64,000 bases of DNA from Saprospiraceae bacterium (lineage in GTDB: Bacteria > Bacteroidota > Bacteroidia > Chitinophagales > Saprospiraceae). Location: positions 1,178,001 to 1,242,000 of the forward strand of contig JADKAA010000029.1 in NCBI GenBank assembly GCA_016715465.1, read 5' to 3'. This document shows positions 8,542-17,359 of this stretch, in pieces. The translations under genes and the position numbers were made by a program. The notes under the pieces are model-generated. The model was not told the origin of the DNA and searched no databases. It worked only from the letters and a program-made list of their open reading frames with translations. The first letter of the stretch is position 1. Each line of letters begins with the position of its first letter.

Positions 8542-8847
8542 ATGAGTAAGCCAAAAAAGAATACCGAAGGCAATACACCTGAACCCACGAGATCCCGCAT
8601 GGATCAGCCCGCGGTAAGCCGCCAGGCTGTTGACCTTACCTTTGGAAAGAAAAACTACTACTACATCCTGGGTGGACTGGCACTGATCATTATAGGTCTT
8701 TTTTTGATGGCCGGCGGTCATATGCCTTCTCCCGATGTTTGGGATGAGTCGCTCATCTACTCTACCCGCCGCACCCTGATCGCCCCGATCTTCATTCTGG
8801 CGGGTCTTGGTCTGCAGGTGGTAGCCATCTTTAGCAAAAAACAATAA
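8542..8847 (+). CDS. DUF3098 small membrane protein
   Basis: 101 residues. A charged, Pro/Ser-containing N-terminus of about 35 residues is followed by two membrane segments (YYYILGGLALIIIGLFLMAG near 39-58 and TLIAPIFILAGLGLQVVAIF near 78-97). The inter-helix loop with MPSPDVWDE and YSTRR is typical of DUF3098, a Bacteroidota family found beside ftsX, uppP and truB. Its stop overlaps the uppP start by one base (TAATG). Probably an inner-membrane accessory of envelope biogenesis; exact function unknown. Confidence 0.85.
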   Translation: MSKPKKNTEGNTPEPTRSRMDQPAVSRQAVDLTFGKKNYYYILGGLALIIIGLFLMAGGHMPSPDVWDESLIYSTRRTLIAPIFILAGLGLQVVAIFSKKQ

Positions 8848-9650
8848 TGGCAGATTTTTTATACGGTCTGGTCCTCGGCATTGTGCAGGGGCTGGCGGAG
8901 TTTTTACCCGTGAGCAGCAGTGGCCACCTGGAACTGGCCAAATACATCTTTGGCGACAAGAGCCTGGGGGAAGAGAGTTTGTTGCTGTCAGTCATTCTGC
9001 ATGTGGGTACGATGATGTCGACCGTGGTGGTCTTTCGCAAAGAAATTTTAGAGATCCTGCGCGGCATCGTACATCCCGCTAACAAAGAAGAAAAAACATT
9101 TGCTTTAAAGATCATCCTCTCCATGGTGCCCGCAGCTTTTGTGGGTTTGTTTTTTGAAAAACAACTGGAGGTTTTTTTTGAATCCAAAATACAATGGGTG
9201 AGTTTTTTCCTGATCTGCACGGCCGCCCTGCTCTACCTGGCGGGTAAAGCTTCGCGCAGCAACCAACCGCTGAGTTACACCAATGCCTTCATCATTGGCA
9301 TCGCGCAGGCAGTCGCCATCCTGCCGGGCATTTCCAGGTCGGGATCCACCATCGCCACTTCGGTGCTGCTGGGCATTGATAAAAAAACAGCGGCCCAGTT
9401 TTCGTTTCTGATGGTACTGCCCCTTATTTTTGGCAAGGTATGCAAGGACGTACTCGACGGTGCTTTCACAGAAACTACCCTCTCGCCAACCGTGGCCATT
9501 ACCGGCGTCATCACTTCTTTCATCACGGGCATCTTTGCCTGCACCGTGATGATCGAACTCGTAAAGAAGAGCAAGCTGGGTTTCTTTGCCATTTACTGTC
9601 TGATCATCGGCAGTTTCGGTTTGGTGTATTTTTATTTCCTGAAAGCTTAA
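8847..9650 (+). CDS. uppP: Undecaprenyl-diphosphate phosphatase
   Basis: 267 residues, normal length for UppP/BacA. It dephosphorylates undecaprenyl pyrophosphate to recycle the lipid carrier for peptidoglycan and other envelope polymers, at the outer face of the inner membrane. The two signature regions are present: GLAEFLPVSSSGHLEL near residues 14-29 with the conserved Glu, and PGISRSGSTI near 157-166. About seven or eight hydrophobic segments are visible. It is translationally coupled to DUF3098 and lies just 10 bases before truB. Confidence 0.95.
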   Translation: MADFLYGLVLGIVQGLAEFLPVSSSGHLELAKYIFGDKSLGEESLLLSVILHVGTMMSTVVVFRKEILEILRGIVHPANKEEKTFALKIILSMVPAAFVGLFFEKQLEVFFESKIQWVSFFLICTAALLYLAGKASRSNQPLSYTNAFIIGIAQAVAILPGISRSGSTIATSVLLGIDKKTAAQFSFLMVLPLIFGKVCKDVLDGAFTETTLSPTVAITGVITSFITGIFACTVMIELVKKSKLGFFAIYCLIIGSFGLVYFYFLKA

Positions 9651-9660
9651 GCCGCGCGCA

Positions 9661-10416
9661 TTGAGTAAAATAGTTGCGCCAGACCCAGCCCAATTCATAA
9701 CCCGCCATCACCAGCCAGAGGTAGCTGATTTTACAGCCGGTTGTCTTATCCTCGTGAATAAGCCCCTGGAATGGACTTCATTTGACGTGGTCAACCGAAT
9801 CAAATACGCCATCAAATACAACCATAAACTACCCGGCATCAAGGTGGGACACGCCGGCACCCTCGATCCCATGGCCGATGGTCTGCTCATTGTTTGTACG
9901 GGCCGGTACACCAAATTATTGGAAGGCCTGAGTGCTGACCGGAAAGCCTATAAAGCGCAGATCAAATTGGGCACCACCACGGCCAGCTACGACCGGGAAA
10001 GTGAAGAGACACCGGCTGTACAACTCGATGGTCTTATGGATGCACAGATTCTGGATTTGAAAAATAAATTCACAGGCGTGATGCAACAAGTGCCTCCTAT
10101 TTTTTCAGCCATCAAAGTCAAGGGACAAAGTGCCTATACGCTGGCAAGACGCGGTGAGGACATTGAGCTCAAATCGCGGGAGGTGGAAATCAAAAAATTT
10201 GAATATACCGACATATCTTTGCCCTTCGTTTCGTTTGAGGTGGAAGTGAGTAAAGGTACCTACATACGGTCCCTGGCCAACGACATGGGAGCTGCCCTGG
10301 GCGTTGGGGCCTACCTTTACGGACTTACACGCACCTCCATCGGAGATTATCTGCTCGCAGATGCCCTTACCCTGGACGAAGTGGTGACCTATATTAAAAG
10401 AGACACGGGCGTTTAG
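9661..10416 (+). CDS. truB: tRNA pseudouridine(55) synthase
   Basis: 251 residues. It isomerises U55 in the T-loop of tRNAs. The catalytic motif GHAGTLDPMADGLL lies near residues 60-73, with the nucleophile Asp in TLDP. Also visible are LVNKPLEWTSFDVVN near 32-46 and KGTYIRSLANDMG near 194-206. The start is TTG at 9661; no ATG or GTG precedes the LVNKP motif in frame, so a TTG start is needed. It sits in the run DUF3098-uppP-truB, a common Bacteroidota order. Confidence 0.95.
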   Translation: MSKIVAPDPAQFITRHHQPEVADFTAGCLILVNKPLEWTSFDVVNRIKYAIKYNHKLPGIKVGHAGTLDPMADGLLIVCTGRYTKLLEGLSADRKAYKAQIKLGTTTASYDRESEETPAVQLDGLMDAQILDLKNKFTGVMQQVPPIFSAIKVKGQSAYTLARRGEDIELKSREVEIKKFEYTDISLPFVSFEVEVSKGTYIRSLANDMGAALGVGAYLYGLTRTSIGDYLLADALTLDEVVTYIKRDTGV

Positions 10417-10453
10417 AATGGCTTTCGCCCGTAAGCAACAAAAGAATTAATCA

Positions 10454-11371
10454 ATGGTAACTGTAGAAGGACTTACAAAATGGTACGGCAGCCAATGCGC
10501 GGTTGACCACATCAGCTTTACCGCCCGGCCTGGCGAGATCCTGGGCTTCCTCGGTCCCAACGGTGCCGGCAAGTCCACCACCATGAAGATGGTAACCGCT
10601 TATCTGCCCCAGGATGCAGGCAAGGTCACCGTCTCGGGCTTCGATACCCAACTTTATGCCCATGAAACAAAAAGCAGGATTGGTTACCTGCCCGAGCACA
10701 ACCCCTTGTATAAAGACATGTACGTAAGGGAATTTCTGCACTTTGCTGCGGGCATTCACCGTTTGCCCAAGACCACCAGCCGCATCAACGACATCATTGA
10801 AATGACGGGGCTCGGCAAAGAGCAACACAAGGTGATCGATGCATTGTCCAAAGGTTACCGCCAACGGGTAGGCCTTGCTCAGGCCATGCTGCACGACCCC
10901 GAAGTGCTTATTCTGGATGAACCTACCTCTGGCCTGGATATGAACCAACTGGCCGACATCCGGTCGCTCATCCGGGAATTGGGACGCACCAAGACGGTCA
11001 TCCTTTCGACCCACATCATGCAGGAAGTGCAGGCACTGTGCGACCGAGTGGTGATCATCAACGAAGGTAAACTCGTGGCCGATGATCCCATTGGTGAATT
11101 GCAAAACCGCATCAAAGGGGAAAATCTGGTAAAAGTGAACTTTCTGGAAACCGGCTTTGACACGGCAAGGATCGAAAAGATCAAAGGGGTGCGCAAGGTA
11201 GAAGCCAAAGGCATCAGCATCAACATTTACAGTGATGCGGCTTATGATGTACGACCCGACGTATTCCGGCTGTGTGCCGCGGAGCATTGGGTCATCCTTG
11301 AAATGAACCAGGAAAAACTCTCGGTAGAATATATTTTTCAAAAGCTTACAAAACATACACACGATGCTTAG
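10454..11371 (+). CDS. gldA: Gliding-motility ABC transporter ATP-binding protein
   Basis: 305 residues. ATPase subunit of the GldAFG ABC transporter linked to gliding and surface function in Bacteroidota. Visible are Walker A GPNGAGKST (near 35-43), signature LSKGYRQRVGLAQAM (near 133-147), Walker B VLILDEPTSGLD (near 154-165) and the switch His in LSTHIMQE. The C-terminal 80 residues after VADDPIGELQ form the usual extension of this family. Its last 8 bases overlap gldF. The ATG lies 37 bases after truB, with no terminator between. Confidence 0.92.
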   Translation: MVTVEGLTKWYGSQCAVDHISFTARPGEILGFLGPNGAGKSTTMKMVTAYLPQDAGKVTVSGFDTQLYAHETKSRIGYLPEHNPLYKDMYVREFLHFAAGIHRLPKTTSRINDIIEMTGLGKEQHKVIDALSKGYRQRVGLAQAMLHDPEVLILDEPTSGLDMNQLADIRSLIRELGRTKTVILSTHIMQEVQALCDRVVIINEGKLVADDPIGELQNRIKGENLVKVNFLETGFDTARIEKIKGVRKVEAKGISINIYSDAAYDVRPDVFRLCAAEHWVILEMNQEKLSVEYIFQKLTKHTHDA

Positions 11372-12092
11372 TATTTTTTGGAAAGAGATCAACGCCTTTT
11401 TCAGTTCGCTCATCGCCTACCTCGTCATCGTGGTTTTCCTGGTGCTTAACGGACTTTTTATGTGGGTCTTCACAGACAGCAGCATACTCGATTACAATTA
11501 TGCGTCCATGGATCCGTTGTTTTCGCTGGCACCCTTTGTCTTGCTCATCCTCATCCCTGCCATCACCATGCGCAGTTTTGCGGAGGAGCGACAGCGCGGA
11601 ACCATCGAATTTTTATACACCAAGCCCTTGTCTGATTATGCCATCATCCTGGGTAAGTACCTGGCAAACCTTTGCCTGGTGGTCTTTGCCCTTCTGCCCA
11701 CGGTTGTTTATTATTATTCGGTATATCAGCTTGGCTCTCCAGTGGGCAACCTCGACACCGGTGCCATCATCGGCTCTTACATCGGCTTGTTTTTTCTATC
11801 GGCTTCTTTTGTGGCCATCGGCATGTTTGCGAGTGCACTTACCGATAACCAGATCGTAGCCTTCATCCTGGGGGCCTTCCTGTGCTTCGTCGTACACTGG
11901 GCCTTTGATTACCTGGCTTCCATGCCGGCTTTTATAGGCAACATCGATGCCTTTGTGGACAGGCTGGGCATCCAGTCTCATTACGACGCCATGAGCAAAG
12001 GCGCCATCGATACGCGGGACCTGGTTTACTTTCTGGGTCTGATCGCCATCTTCATCACGGCATGCCATGCCACCATCACCGGAAAAAAGTAA
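11364..12092 (+). CDS. gldF: Gliding-motility ABC transporter permease
   Basis: 242 residues, six predicted membrane segments (for instance LIAYLVIVVFLVLNGLFMWV near 17-36 and YIGLFFLSASFVAIGMFA). The ABC-2 permease motif MRSFAEERQRGTIEFLYTKP (near 69-88) is the coupling region that contacts GldA. It overlaps gldA by 8 bases and is followed 3 bases later by gldG, so the genes form one operon. Length and motif match GldF of gliding Bacteroidota. Confidence 0.92.
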   Translation: MLSIFWKEINAFFSSLIAYLVIVVFLVLNGLFMWVFTDSSILDYNYASMDPLFSLAPFVLLILIPAITMRSFAEERQRGTIEFLYTKPLSDYAIILGKYLANLCLVVFALLPTVVYYYSVYQLGSPVGNLDTGAIIGSYIGLFFLSASFVAIGMFASALTDNQIVAFILGAFLCFVVHWAFDYLASMPAFIGNIDAFVDRLGIQSHYDAMSKGAIDTRDLVYFLGLIAIFITACHATITGKK

Positions 12093-12095
12093 GCC

Positions 12096-13811
12096 ATGAA
12101 ACTGAAACTTAGCAAACCGTGGTTCAATTTTATAATGGTATGCGGCATTGCCCTGCTGGCCAACTTTTTATCCAACTATGTTAATACCTACATCGACCTT
12201 ACCCAGGACAAACGATTTACCCTGACAGAAGCCACAAAAACCAGCGTGGGTGAGATCGATGACATCGTGTACATTAAGGTACTGTTAGACGGGGAATTTC
12301 CCGCCGGCTTCAAGCGCCTCCAGTCTTCGACGCGGGAATTGCTCAACCAGTTAAAATCGGTAAACCCGCGCATCCAGTTTGAATTTGAAAATCCGGTACA
12401 AGGTACCAGCGATGAGATCGTAAAGACCAGGGATGCCCTGGCCAAGGATGGCGTCGTACCTACCTCGCTTAAATACTATGACGGGACCCAATTGGTACAG
12501 AAAGCCATCTACCCCTATGCCCTGGTCAACATTGGTACAAGGAGGGCTGTGGTAAACCTATTGGAAGAGCAAACGCCCGGCAGCGATGAAGAGGTCATCC
12601 TCAACAATTCTATTTCCCTGCTGGAATACAAATTCGCCAATACCTTCCAAAAAATGAGGATGCGGGAAAAACAAAATGTCGCATTTTCAGCAGGCAGTGG
12701 AGAGCTTGATTCCCGGTTTACATATAGGTTGGAAAGGGAACTGCGACGCTTTTACGACACCGGCAGGATCGTGCTGGACAGTGTCGTACAGATTGATACT
12801 TCTGTAAATCTGCTCATCATCGCCGCACCTACCAAACAGGTTAGCCTGCAAAATCAGTTTAAAATAGACCAATACATCATGCGCGGTGGAAAGGTGATCT
12901 GGCTCATTGAAAAACTCGCCACCAGCCTCGACAGCATAGCCAAATACCAATTTTATGTTCCCAAAGACATTGTGACCAACCTCGACGACCAGTTGTTTAA
13001 ATACGGGGCCAGGGTGCAGCCCAACCTCATCCTCGACCTGGAATGTTCCGCCATTCCTCAAATCGTGGGCATGGCAGGAGATAAACCACAGACCATGATG
13101 TTTCCATGGTATTATCACCTGAGTGTTCAAACGCCTAATAACCACGTAATCAACAAAAATATTGACAGGGTCAATTTGTTCTTTCCTTCCACTGTGGACA
13201 CCGTTGCGACAGCAGGCAGGGTAAAAAAGACTGTCTTACTGGCCAGCAGTCCCTATTCAAGAACCCAGTTCAATCCGGTGAGGCTCAATTTTGAGATCCT
13301 CAAGACAGAACCCGATCCCAGCAAATTCAATGATGGCAACCAGCCGGTAGCCGTGCTGCTGGAAGGGAGTTTTGAATCTTTTTTTAAAAACCGGGTGAGC
13401 GAATCCTTCCTGGAAACGCTGAGGCAACTGAAAACCACTTTTGTAGAACAAAGCAAAGAGACCAAACAACTGGTGATAAGCGATGTAGACTTTATGCAAA
13501 ACCTCATCAATACCCGTACCAACGAGACGGAAGAGATCGGCTTCAACAAATGGGAAATTAAATACTACAAAGGCAACAAAGATTTTATCCTGAATGCCAT
13601 AGAATATATGCTGGATGATGCAGGGGTGCTCAGTGCCAGGTCAAAGGAACTCAAGTTGCGCCTGCTGGATCAGGTGAAGGCCAAAAAAGAAAAAACAAAG
13701 TGGCAGCTGATCAATCTTGTACTTCCCCTGGTATTTGTGTTGCTGACCGGAATTACCTACACTTACTGGAGAAAAAGAAAATACACCCGCACTTTAACTG
13801 ACAAATCATGA
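12096..13811 (+). CDS. gldG: Gliding-motility ABC transporter substrate-binding-like protein
   Basis: 571 residues. An N-terminal membrane anchor (WFNFIMVCGIALLANFLSNY near 9-28) precedes a large periplasmic part that starts IDLTQDKRFTLTEAT, the hallmark of the GldG/ABC_transp_aux family. A second membrane helix (LINLVLPLVFVLLTGITYTYW) lies near the C-terminus, followed by a short basic tail. Third component of GldAFG. Its stop overlaps the next gene by 4 bases (ATGA). Confidence 0.92.
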   Translation: MKLKLSKPWFNFIMVCGIALLANFLSNYVNTYIDLTQDKRFTLTEATKTSVGEIDDIVYIKVLLDGEFPAGFKRLQSSTRELLNQLKSVNPRIQFEFENPVQGTSDEIVKTRDALAKDGVVPTSLKYYDGTQLVQKAIYPYALVNIGTRRAVVNLLEEQTPGSDEEVILNNSISLLEYKFANTFQKMRMREKQNVAFSAGSGELDSRFTYRLERELRRFYDTGRIVLDSVVQIDTSVNLLIIAAPTKQVSLQNQFKIDQYIMRGGKVIWLIEKLATSLDSIAKYQFYVPKDIVTNLDDQLFKYGARVQPNLILDLECSAIPQIVGMAGDKPQTMMFPWYYHLSVQTPNNHVINKNIDRVNLFFPSTVDTVATAGRVKKTVLLASSPYSRTQFNPVRLNFEILKTEPDPSKFNDGNQPVAVLLEGSFESFFKNRVSESFLETLRQLKTTFVEQSKETKQLVISDVDFMQNLINTRTNETEEIGFNKWEIKYYKGNKDFILNAIEYMLDDAGVLSARSKELKLRLLDQVKAKKEKTKWQLINLVLPLVFVLLTGITYTYWRKRKYTRTLTDKS

Positions 13812-14812
13812 GAAAAAATTTGATACTTCCGGCCATACTGATCTTGCTGGCAATTGGCAGTGGGGTCTTTTACTTTATGAAAGGGAATCCCGATGAAGTG
13901 GGCATGGATATTTCTGACCGCCAGTTCAGCATTCAAAATACAGAGGAGGTAGGTGTGATCAGCATAGAGCGCAAGGATTACCCAAAAGTAATCTTCACCA
14001 AAAAAGGAGAAGGATGGGAAATGAACAATGGCAGGATGGCGAGACCGGAAGCTACCGGTTACATTTTAAATACCATGAAAAAGCTTACCATCAAATATAT
14101 ACCCAACCAGCTGGGCAGTGAACGGATAAGGGAAGCCATTCGCAAGGAAGGAATCAAAGTCATGATCTTTGACCGCAGCAATGAGCTGATGAAGTCCTTT
14201 TACATAGGTCCTGATCTGGGTGATGGCACGGGTACGGCCTTCCTGATGGAAGGGGCTCAGCAACCGTTTGTGCTCTTTACCAGGGGTTTTGAGAGTTCCA
14301 TCCGCACGCGATTCGTTTTTGACATGAATGAATATGAGACCAAAGATATTTTCCGGGAAGATCCGGCGGGCATCCAGGAGGTTGAAATAAAATACCCTTT
14401 TGACAAGCCATCATCGTTTACGCTAAAAAAGAAATTGATTGGCTGGGACTTTTTCAATCCCTATACGCAAACGCGGCTGCCCAGCCTGAATGAAAAACTG
14501 ATAGAGCCATACCTGGAAGGATACAAAACCATCATAGCGGAATACAATGATGCCAATAATCCCAACAAAGAGATGATACTCAGGCAACCGGTATTTTGTG
14601 AGATACGGGTAAGCCGGAAGGATGGCAGTACAAGAAGTGCCACGCTTTACTCGCTGGCCAACATCGAATTTAAACAAAACAAATACAGTCCAAAGGAAGT
14701 GGGTCCGGACAACCGGTTTATGGTTTATACCGACAAAAAAGAGTTTTTCCTCATCCAGCACAGGGTAATTGGTAAATTGCTTTTGGCATACGATTCCTTT
14801 GCAAAGCGCTAG
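13808..14812 (+). CDS. DUF4340 periplasmic protein, GldG operon partner
   Basis: 334 residues with one N-terminal membrane helix (LILPAILILLAIGSGVFYFM). The rest is a periplasmic region with beta-rich repeats (VGVISIERKDYPKVIFTKKG, FTLKKKLIGWDFFNP) as in DUF4340. Proteins of this family commonly follow the auxiliary GldG-type subunit of ABC transporters, and here the ATG overlaps the gldG stop. Probably an accessory subunit of the same complex. No enzyme motif is visible. Confidence 0.85.
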   Translation: MRKNLILPAILILLAIGSGVFYFMKGNPDEVGMDISDRQFSIQNTEEVGVISIERKDYPKVIFTKKGEGWEMNNGRMARPEATGYILNTMKKLTIKYIPNQLGSERIREAIRKEGIKVMIFDRSNELMKSFYIGPDLGDGTGTAFLMEGAQQPFVLFTRGFESSIRTRFVFDMNEYETKDIFREDPAGIQEVEIKYPFDKPSSFTLKKKLIGWDFFNPYTQTRLPSLNEKLIEPYLEGYKTIIAEYNDANNPNKEMILRQPVFCEIRVSRKDGSTRSATLYSLANIEFKQNKYSPKEVGPDNRFMVYTDKKEFFLIQHRVIGKLLLAYDSFAKR

Positions 14813-15162
14813 GATGCAGCTAAAGGCAAAGATCAGCAAACGGAGGTAATCATAAGAGCCATTAAATTTTAACATCCTCAAATATTATAATCACGCATAT
14901 CAAATTGCCCGCTTACCCTTTTACAATCGCAGTTTAAATTTTTAACGCGATAATTATTGGGTAGTAAAGCCAATCTATTACCCATTACATGCCTTATAAG
15001 AGGCCACATTAACCATTACAACTCTTAACGAAGTCCTTTATTTATGGGCAATACGCGCATTTTGGTTCAAATTCTTTACTCACAGTTAAATAAGTTTTGT
15101 TTTTGGAACTTTTCTATATAGTATCCATCAACCCGTTGCATCCTGTAATGTTAAGTCCGTGT

Positions 15163-15170
15163 TAAATTTG
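15163..15170 (+). promoter_or_regulatory. Candidate -7 promoter element for the 15282 gene
   Basis: TAAATTTG fits TAnnTTTG. The nearest TTG upstream (15136-15138) leaves a 24-base gap, longer than the preferred 19-21. Predicted start of transcription is near 15176. Confidence 0.45.
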
Positions 15171-15215
15171 GGGTGTTTTTGAATTTTCGTCGAGAAGTAT
15201 GATGCATTCGTCTAT

Positions 15216-15244
15216 GCCGGTGCAACCTGAGAATGGGTGCCGGC
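15216..15244 (+). other. Hairpin in the 5' leader of the 15282 gene
   Basis: GCCGG at 15216-15220 pairs with CCGGC at 15240-15244. The stem can extend by TGC with GTG through two wobble pairs. The hairpin is flanked by a direct repeat CGTCTAT (15209-15215 and 15244-15250). There is no U-tract, so it is not a simple terminator. It may stabilise or regulate the mRNA. Confidence 0.45.
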
Positions 15245-15281
15245 GTCTATAGGGTATTGATTCACAAAAAAATAATTAACA

Positions 15282-15602
15282 ATGAAAGTTTCAAAGTTTT
15301 TAATTGCTGCCCTATTTACAGTATCTGGTTACATGGCTCAGGCCAAAGACATCGATCCAAACCTTACTGAGAAAGTAAGAAATGAAGTGGCCAAGCACAT
15401 CCTTAAGGCGGATTGGCAAAATGTGGGTACCAAGAGTTTTTTGGTTACCTTTTTGATCAACAGCAACAATGAAGTGATCGTAAGCAGCACCAGCGACAAG
15501 GCACTTGATGAAAAGATTAAAAATGTATTAAATTACCAGAAACTGAATGTGGATGGAGTAAAACCTTTCGAACTATACACCTTACCAGTGACCATCAAAT
15601 AA
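15282..15602 (+). CDS. Small secreted protein, TonB C-terminal-like
   Basis: 106 residues. A signal peptide (MKVSKFLIAALFTVSGYMAQA) is followed by an 85-residue alpha/beta domain. The pattern FLVTFLINSNNEVIVSSTS, then LNYQKLNVDG and YTLPVTIK, resembles small periplasmic proteins of Bacteroidota that look like isolated TonB C-terminal domains. Function unknown. It is a single-gene unit: a promoter-like element lies upstream and a strong terminator is 50 bases downstream. Confidence 0.7.
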   Translation: MKVSKFLIAALFTVSGYMAQAKDIDPNLTEKVRNEVAKHILKADWQNVGTKSFLVTFLINSNNEVIVSSTSDKALDEKIKNVLNYQKLNVDGVKPFELYTLPVTIK

Positions 15603-15652
15603 TGGCCTATCCGCAAGGGTAAAAGATAAAGTGAGAGTTTCTATTAAGTGAA

Positions 15653-15679
15653 GGCCCGGTTTTTGACCGGGTCTTTTTT
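15653..15679 (+). terminator. Rho-independent terminator
   Basis: Stem GGCCCGGT (15653-15660) with GACCGGGTC partner bases 15666-15673 (one G-U pair), loop TTTTG, followed by a run of six T. It ends the 15282 transcript. Confidence 0.85.
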
Positions 15680-15836
15680 ATTTTGACAAATTTAAATTTG
15701 TTGGTGTATTAAACCATAAAAATCGAAAATATATGATAAATATATGTCAAAACGATGACGAAGATCAGCAAATAAAATTTGCCATATTTAAATTTTGTGT
15801 TCATTATCAGGATGTTCCGTCAAAAAAAGTAGAAAA
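15680..15836. other. AT-rich intergenic stretch before the Lrp gene
   Basis: Part of the 15603-15979 gap. Apart from the terminator at its left end and the palindrome/promoter pair at 15837-15869, I see no gene or structured element here. Confidence 0.5.
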
Positions 15837-15869
15837 ATCAGACTTAATCGTCTGATAAAAGTACATTTG
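15837..15869 (+). promoter_or_regulatory. Palindrome plus -7 element upstream of the Lrp/AsnC gene
   Basis: ATCAGAC-TTAATC-GTCTGAT (15837-15856) has perfect 7-base arms. It ends 5 bases before TACATTTG (15862-15869), a TAnnTTTG match, so a bound dimer would cover the -33 region. Lrp/AsnC regulators often control their own genes, so autoregulation is likely. The leader to the ATG at 15980 would be about 105 nt. Confidence 0.55.
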
Positions 15870-15979
15870 CGGTTTTAACTAAAAATTAATTCTTTAAAAA
15901 TTGGAAATTATTGAAATTATATTTTACTTTGCATTCGTTTTGAGAAAATACATTTATAAAATAAAATTTTAATAATCCT

Positions 15980-16477
15980 ATGTCAGATTACAAATTAGAC
16001 AAGATAGACCTCAAAATTCTGAAATTATTGCAGGAAAATAGCAAGATTACCAATCTGGACTTATCCCGTAAAATAGGTCTTTCCCCCGCCCCAACCCTCG
16101 AGCGGGTAAAAAAGCTCGAGCAAGCAGGAATTATCCTGAGCTACCACGCCAAAGTTGACTCTACCGCGATAGGGTTGAATGTCAAAACTTACGTCCTGGT
16201 TTCACTGGCATGGCAAAAGCCCAATGCCCTTGAGAACTTCATCAAGAAGGTAAAACAGGTGGACGAGATTACAGAGTGTTATATCATTACCGGCGATGCA
16301 GATTTCCTTTTGAAAATTGTATGTAAAGATATTCCTACTTACGAAAAGTTGTTGTTCAAGACCTTGTCTCAGATTGAAGAAATCGAGCGATTAAAGACCT
16401 TGATGACACTCAGCAAAGTGAAGAAAGAAAAAGTTCTTCCCTTTGATTATGAGAACGAACCGGAAGCAGAAGAATAA
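15980..16477 (+). CDS. Lrp/AsnC family transcription regulator
   Basis: 165 residues. An N-terminal winged helix-turn-helix (LDKIDLKILKLLQENSKITN, then LSRKIGLSPAPTLERVKKLE near 28-47) is followed by the RAM ligand domain (TYVLVSL near 75-81, ITECYIITGDADFLLKIV near 100-117). These proteins sense amino acids or related ligands and form octamers. A 15-residue acidic tail (YENEPEAEE) extends beyond the usual end. Monocistronic: a palindromic promoter lies upstream and a terminator directly downstream. The regulated genes cannot be read from the sequence. Confidence 0.92.
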   Translation: MSDYKLDKIDLKILKLLQENSKITNLDLSRKIGLSPAPTLERVKKLEQAGIILSYHAKVDSTAIGLNVKTYVLVSLAWQKPNALENFIKKVKQVDEITECYIITGDADFLLKIVCKDIPTYEKLLFKTLSQIEEIERLKTLMTLSKVKKEKVLPFDYENEPEAEE

Positions 16478-16503
16478 TCCTTTTGCGTTCAAAAAATTGT
16501 ACG

Positions 16504-16531
16504 GGCTGATCCAAATGGGTCAGCCTTTTTT
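16504..16531 (+). terminator. Rho-independent terminator after the Lrp gene
   Basis: Nine-pair stem GGCTGATCC (16504-16512) with GGGTCAGCC (16517-16525, one T-G pair), loop AAAT, then six T. Confidence 0.88.
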
Positions 16532-16576
16532 GTCTGCAAAAATCCTGCAAAATATATCTACCCAAATCCATTAGCC

Positions 16577-17359
16577 ATGATCTTCAAACTACATCTTCCC
16601 GGTTCAACCCATGACTCCTTCCTCATGGGCACCATGCACGTTCAGGATGAAAGAGCTTTTGCCTTTGCAGACCATGCGGTAAAATGTATGGAAATGTGCG
16701 ACAGTTATGCCGGAGAAACCGACCTGGGTAAAATTGAGGTCCACAAACTCAAGGCGGCCTTTACCCTGGACCCGGACAAACACCTGGATGCCATGCTGAC
16801 ACCCAAGAAGCTCATGAAGTACCGGAAAATCCTGTTGAAATGTTTTGACATTGACCTTTTTCATCACCTGGACACGTCTCCCATGTACATCCAGTCCATT
16901 ATGATGGCCAACAGCATTGGCAAAGACCGGAAAGAAAGTCTGGATCATTTTCTGTACCGCAAGGCATCAGAAATGCAAATGGAGTTGTGGGGTTTAGAAT
17001 CTGCGGATGAACAGTATGAGATTGCGAAAAAACTGAGTCCCGTAACCCAATTATATCAGCTGAAGGAGGTGGCCAAAAAACCGGAAAAATATAGGAAAAT
17101 GGCCAATAAACTTTGTGATTTATATGCCGCCGGTAAGTTGGATGAACTTTACCGCCTGAGTAAAAAAGGCCTTGGTGAGTTCAGAAAAGTATTGCTGTAC
17201 GACCGCAATGTGCTCATGGCGGAACGAATCTTTCAAAACCTTGGTGAAAAACCCGGATTTTTTTCCGCAGGTGCCGGTCATTTACCCGGAAATAAAGGCA
17301 TCCTGGCTCTTTTGAAGCGTATGGGCGTGGAAGTAAGCCCCCACGCTATCCAGCCCTGA
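16577..17359 (+). CDS. TraB/GumN (TIKI-like) family protein
   Basis: 260 residues. The two family motifs are present: LMGTMHV near residues 16-22 and SAGAGHLPG near 230-238. Each holds the GxxH signature thought to bind a metal in TIKI-type proteases. A conserved Glu in YAGETDL lies near 45. No signal peptide is seen, so a cytoplasmic location is likely, unlike many homologues. The 3' ends of this gene and the convergent lipid-kinase gene overlap by 14 bases. Substrate unknown. Confidence 0.82.
   Translation: MIFKLHLPGSTHDSFLMGTMHVQDERAFAFADHAVKCMEMCDSYAGETDLGKIEVHKLKAAFTLDPDKHLDAMLTPKKLMKYRKILLKCFDIDLFHHLDTSPMYIQSIMMANSIGKDRKESLDHFLYRKASEMQMELWGLESADEQYEIAKKLSPVTQLYQLKEVAKKPEKYRKMANKLCDLYAAGKLDELYRLSKKGLGEFRKVLLYDRNVLMAERIFQNLGEKPGFFSAGAGHLPGNKGILALLKRMGVEVSPHAIQP

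Larger units (their letters stand above)
14813..15281. other. 469-base intergenic region with promoter-like and hairpin elements
   Basis: No gene is seen. A TAnnTTTG match (TAAATTTG) lies at 15163-15170 on the plus strand, with a TTG at 15136 that is 24 bases upstream, slightly too far. It would give the next gene a leader of about 105 nt. The leader contains a hairpin at 15216-15244. No terminator with a U-tract was found after the DUF4340 stop. Confidence 0.55.
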
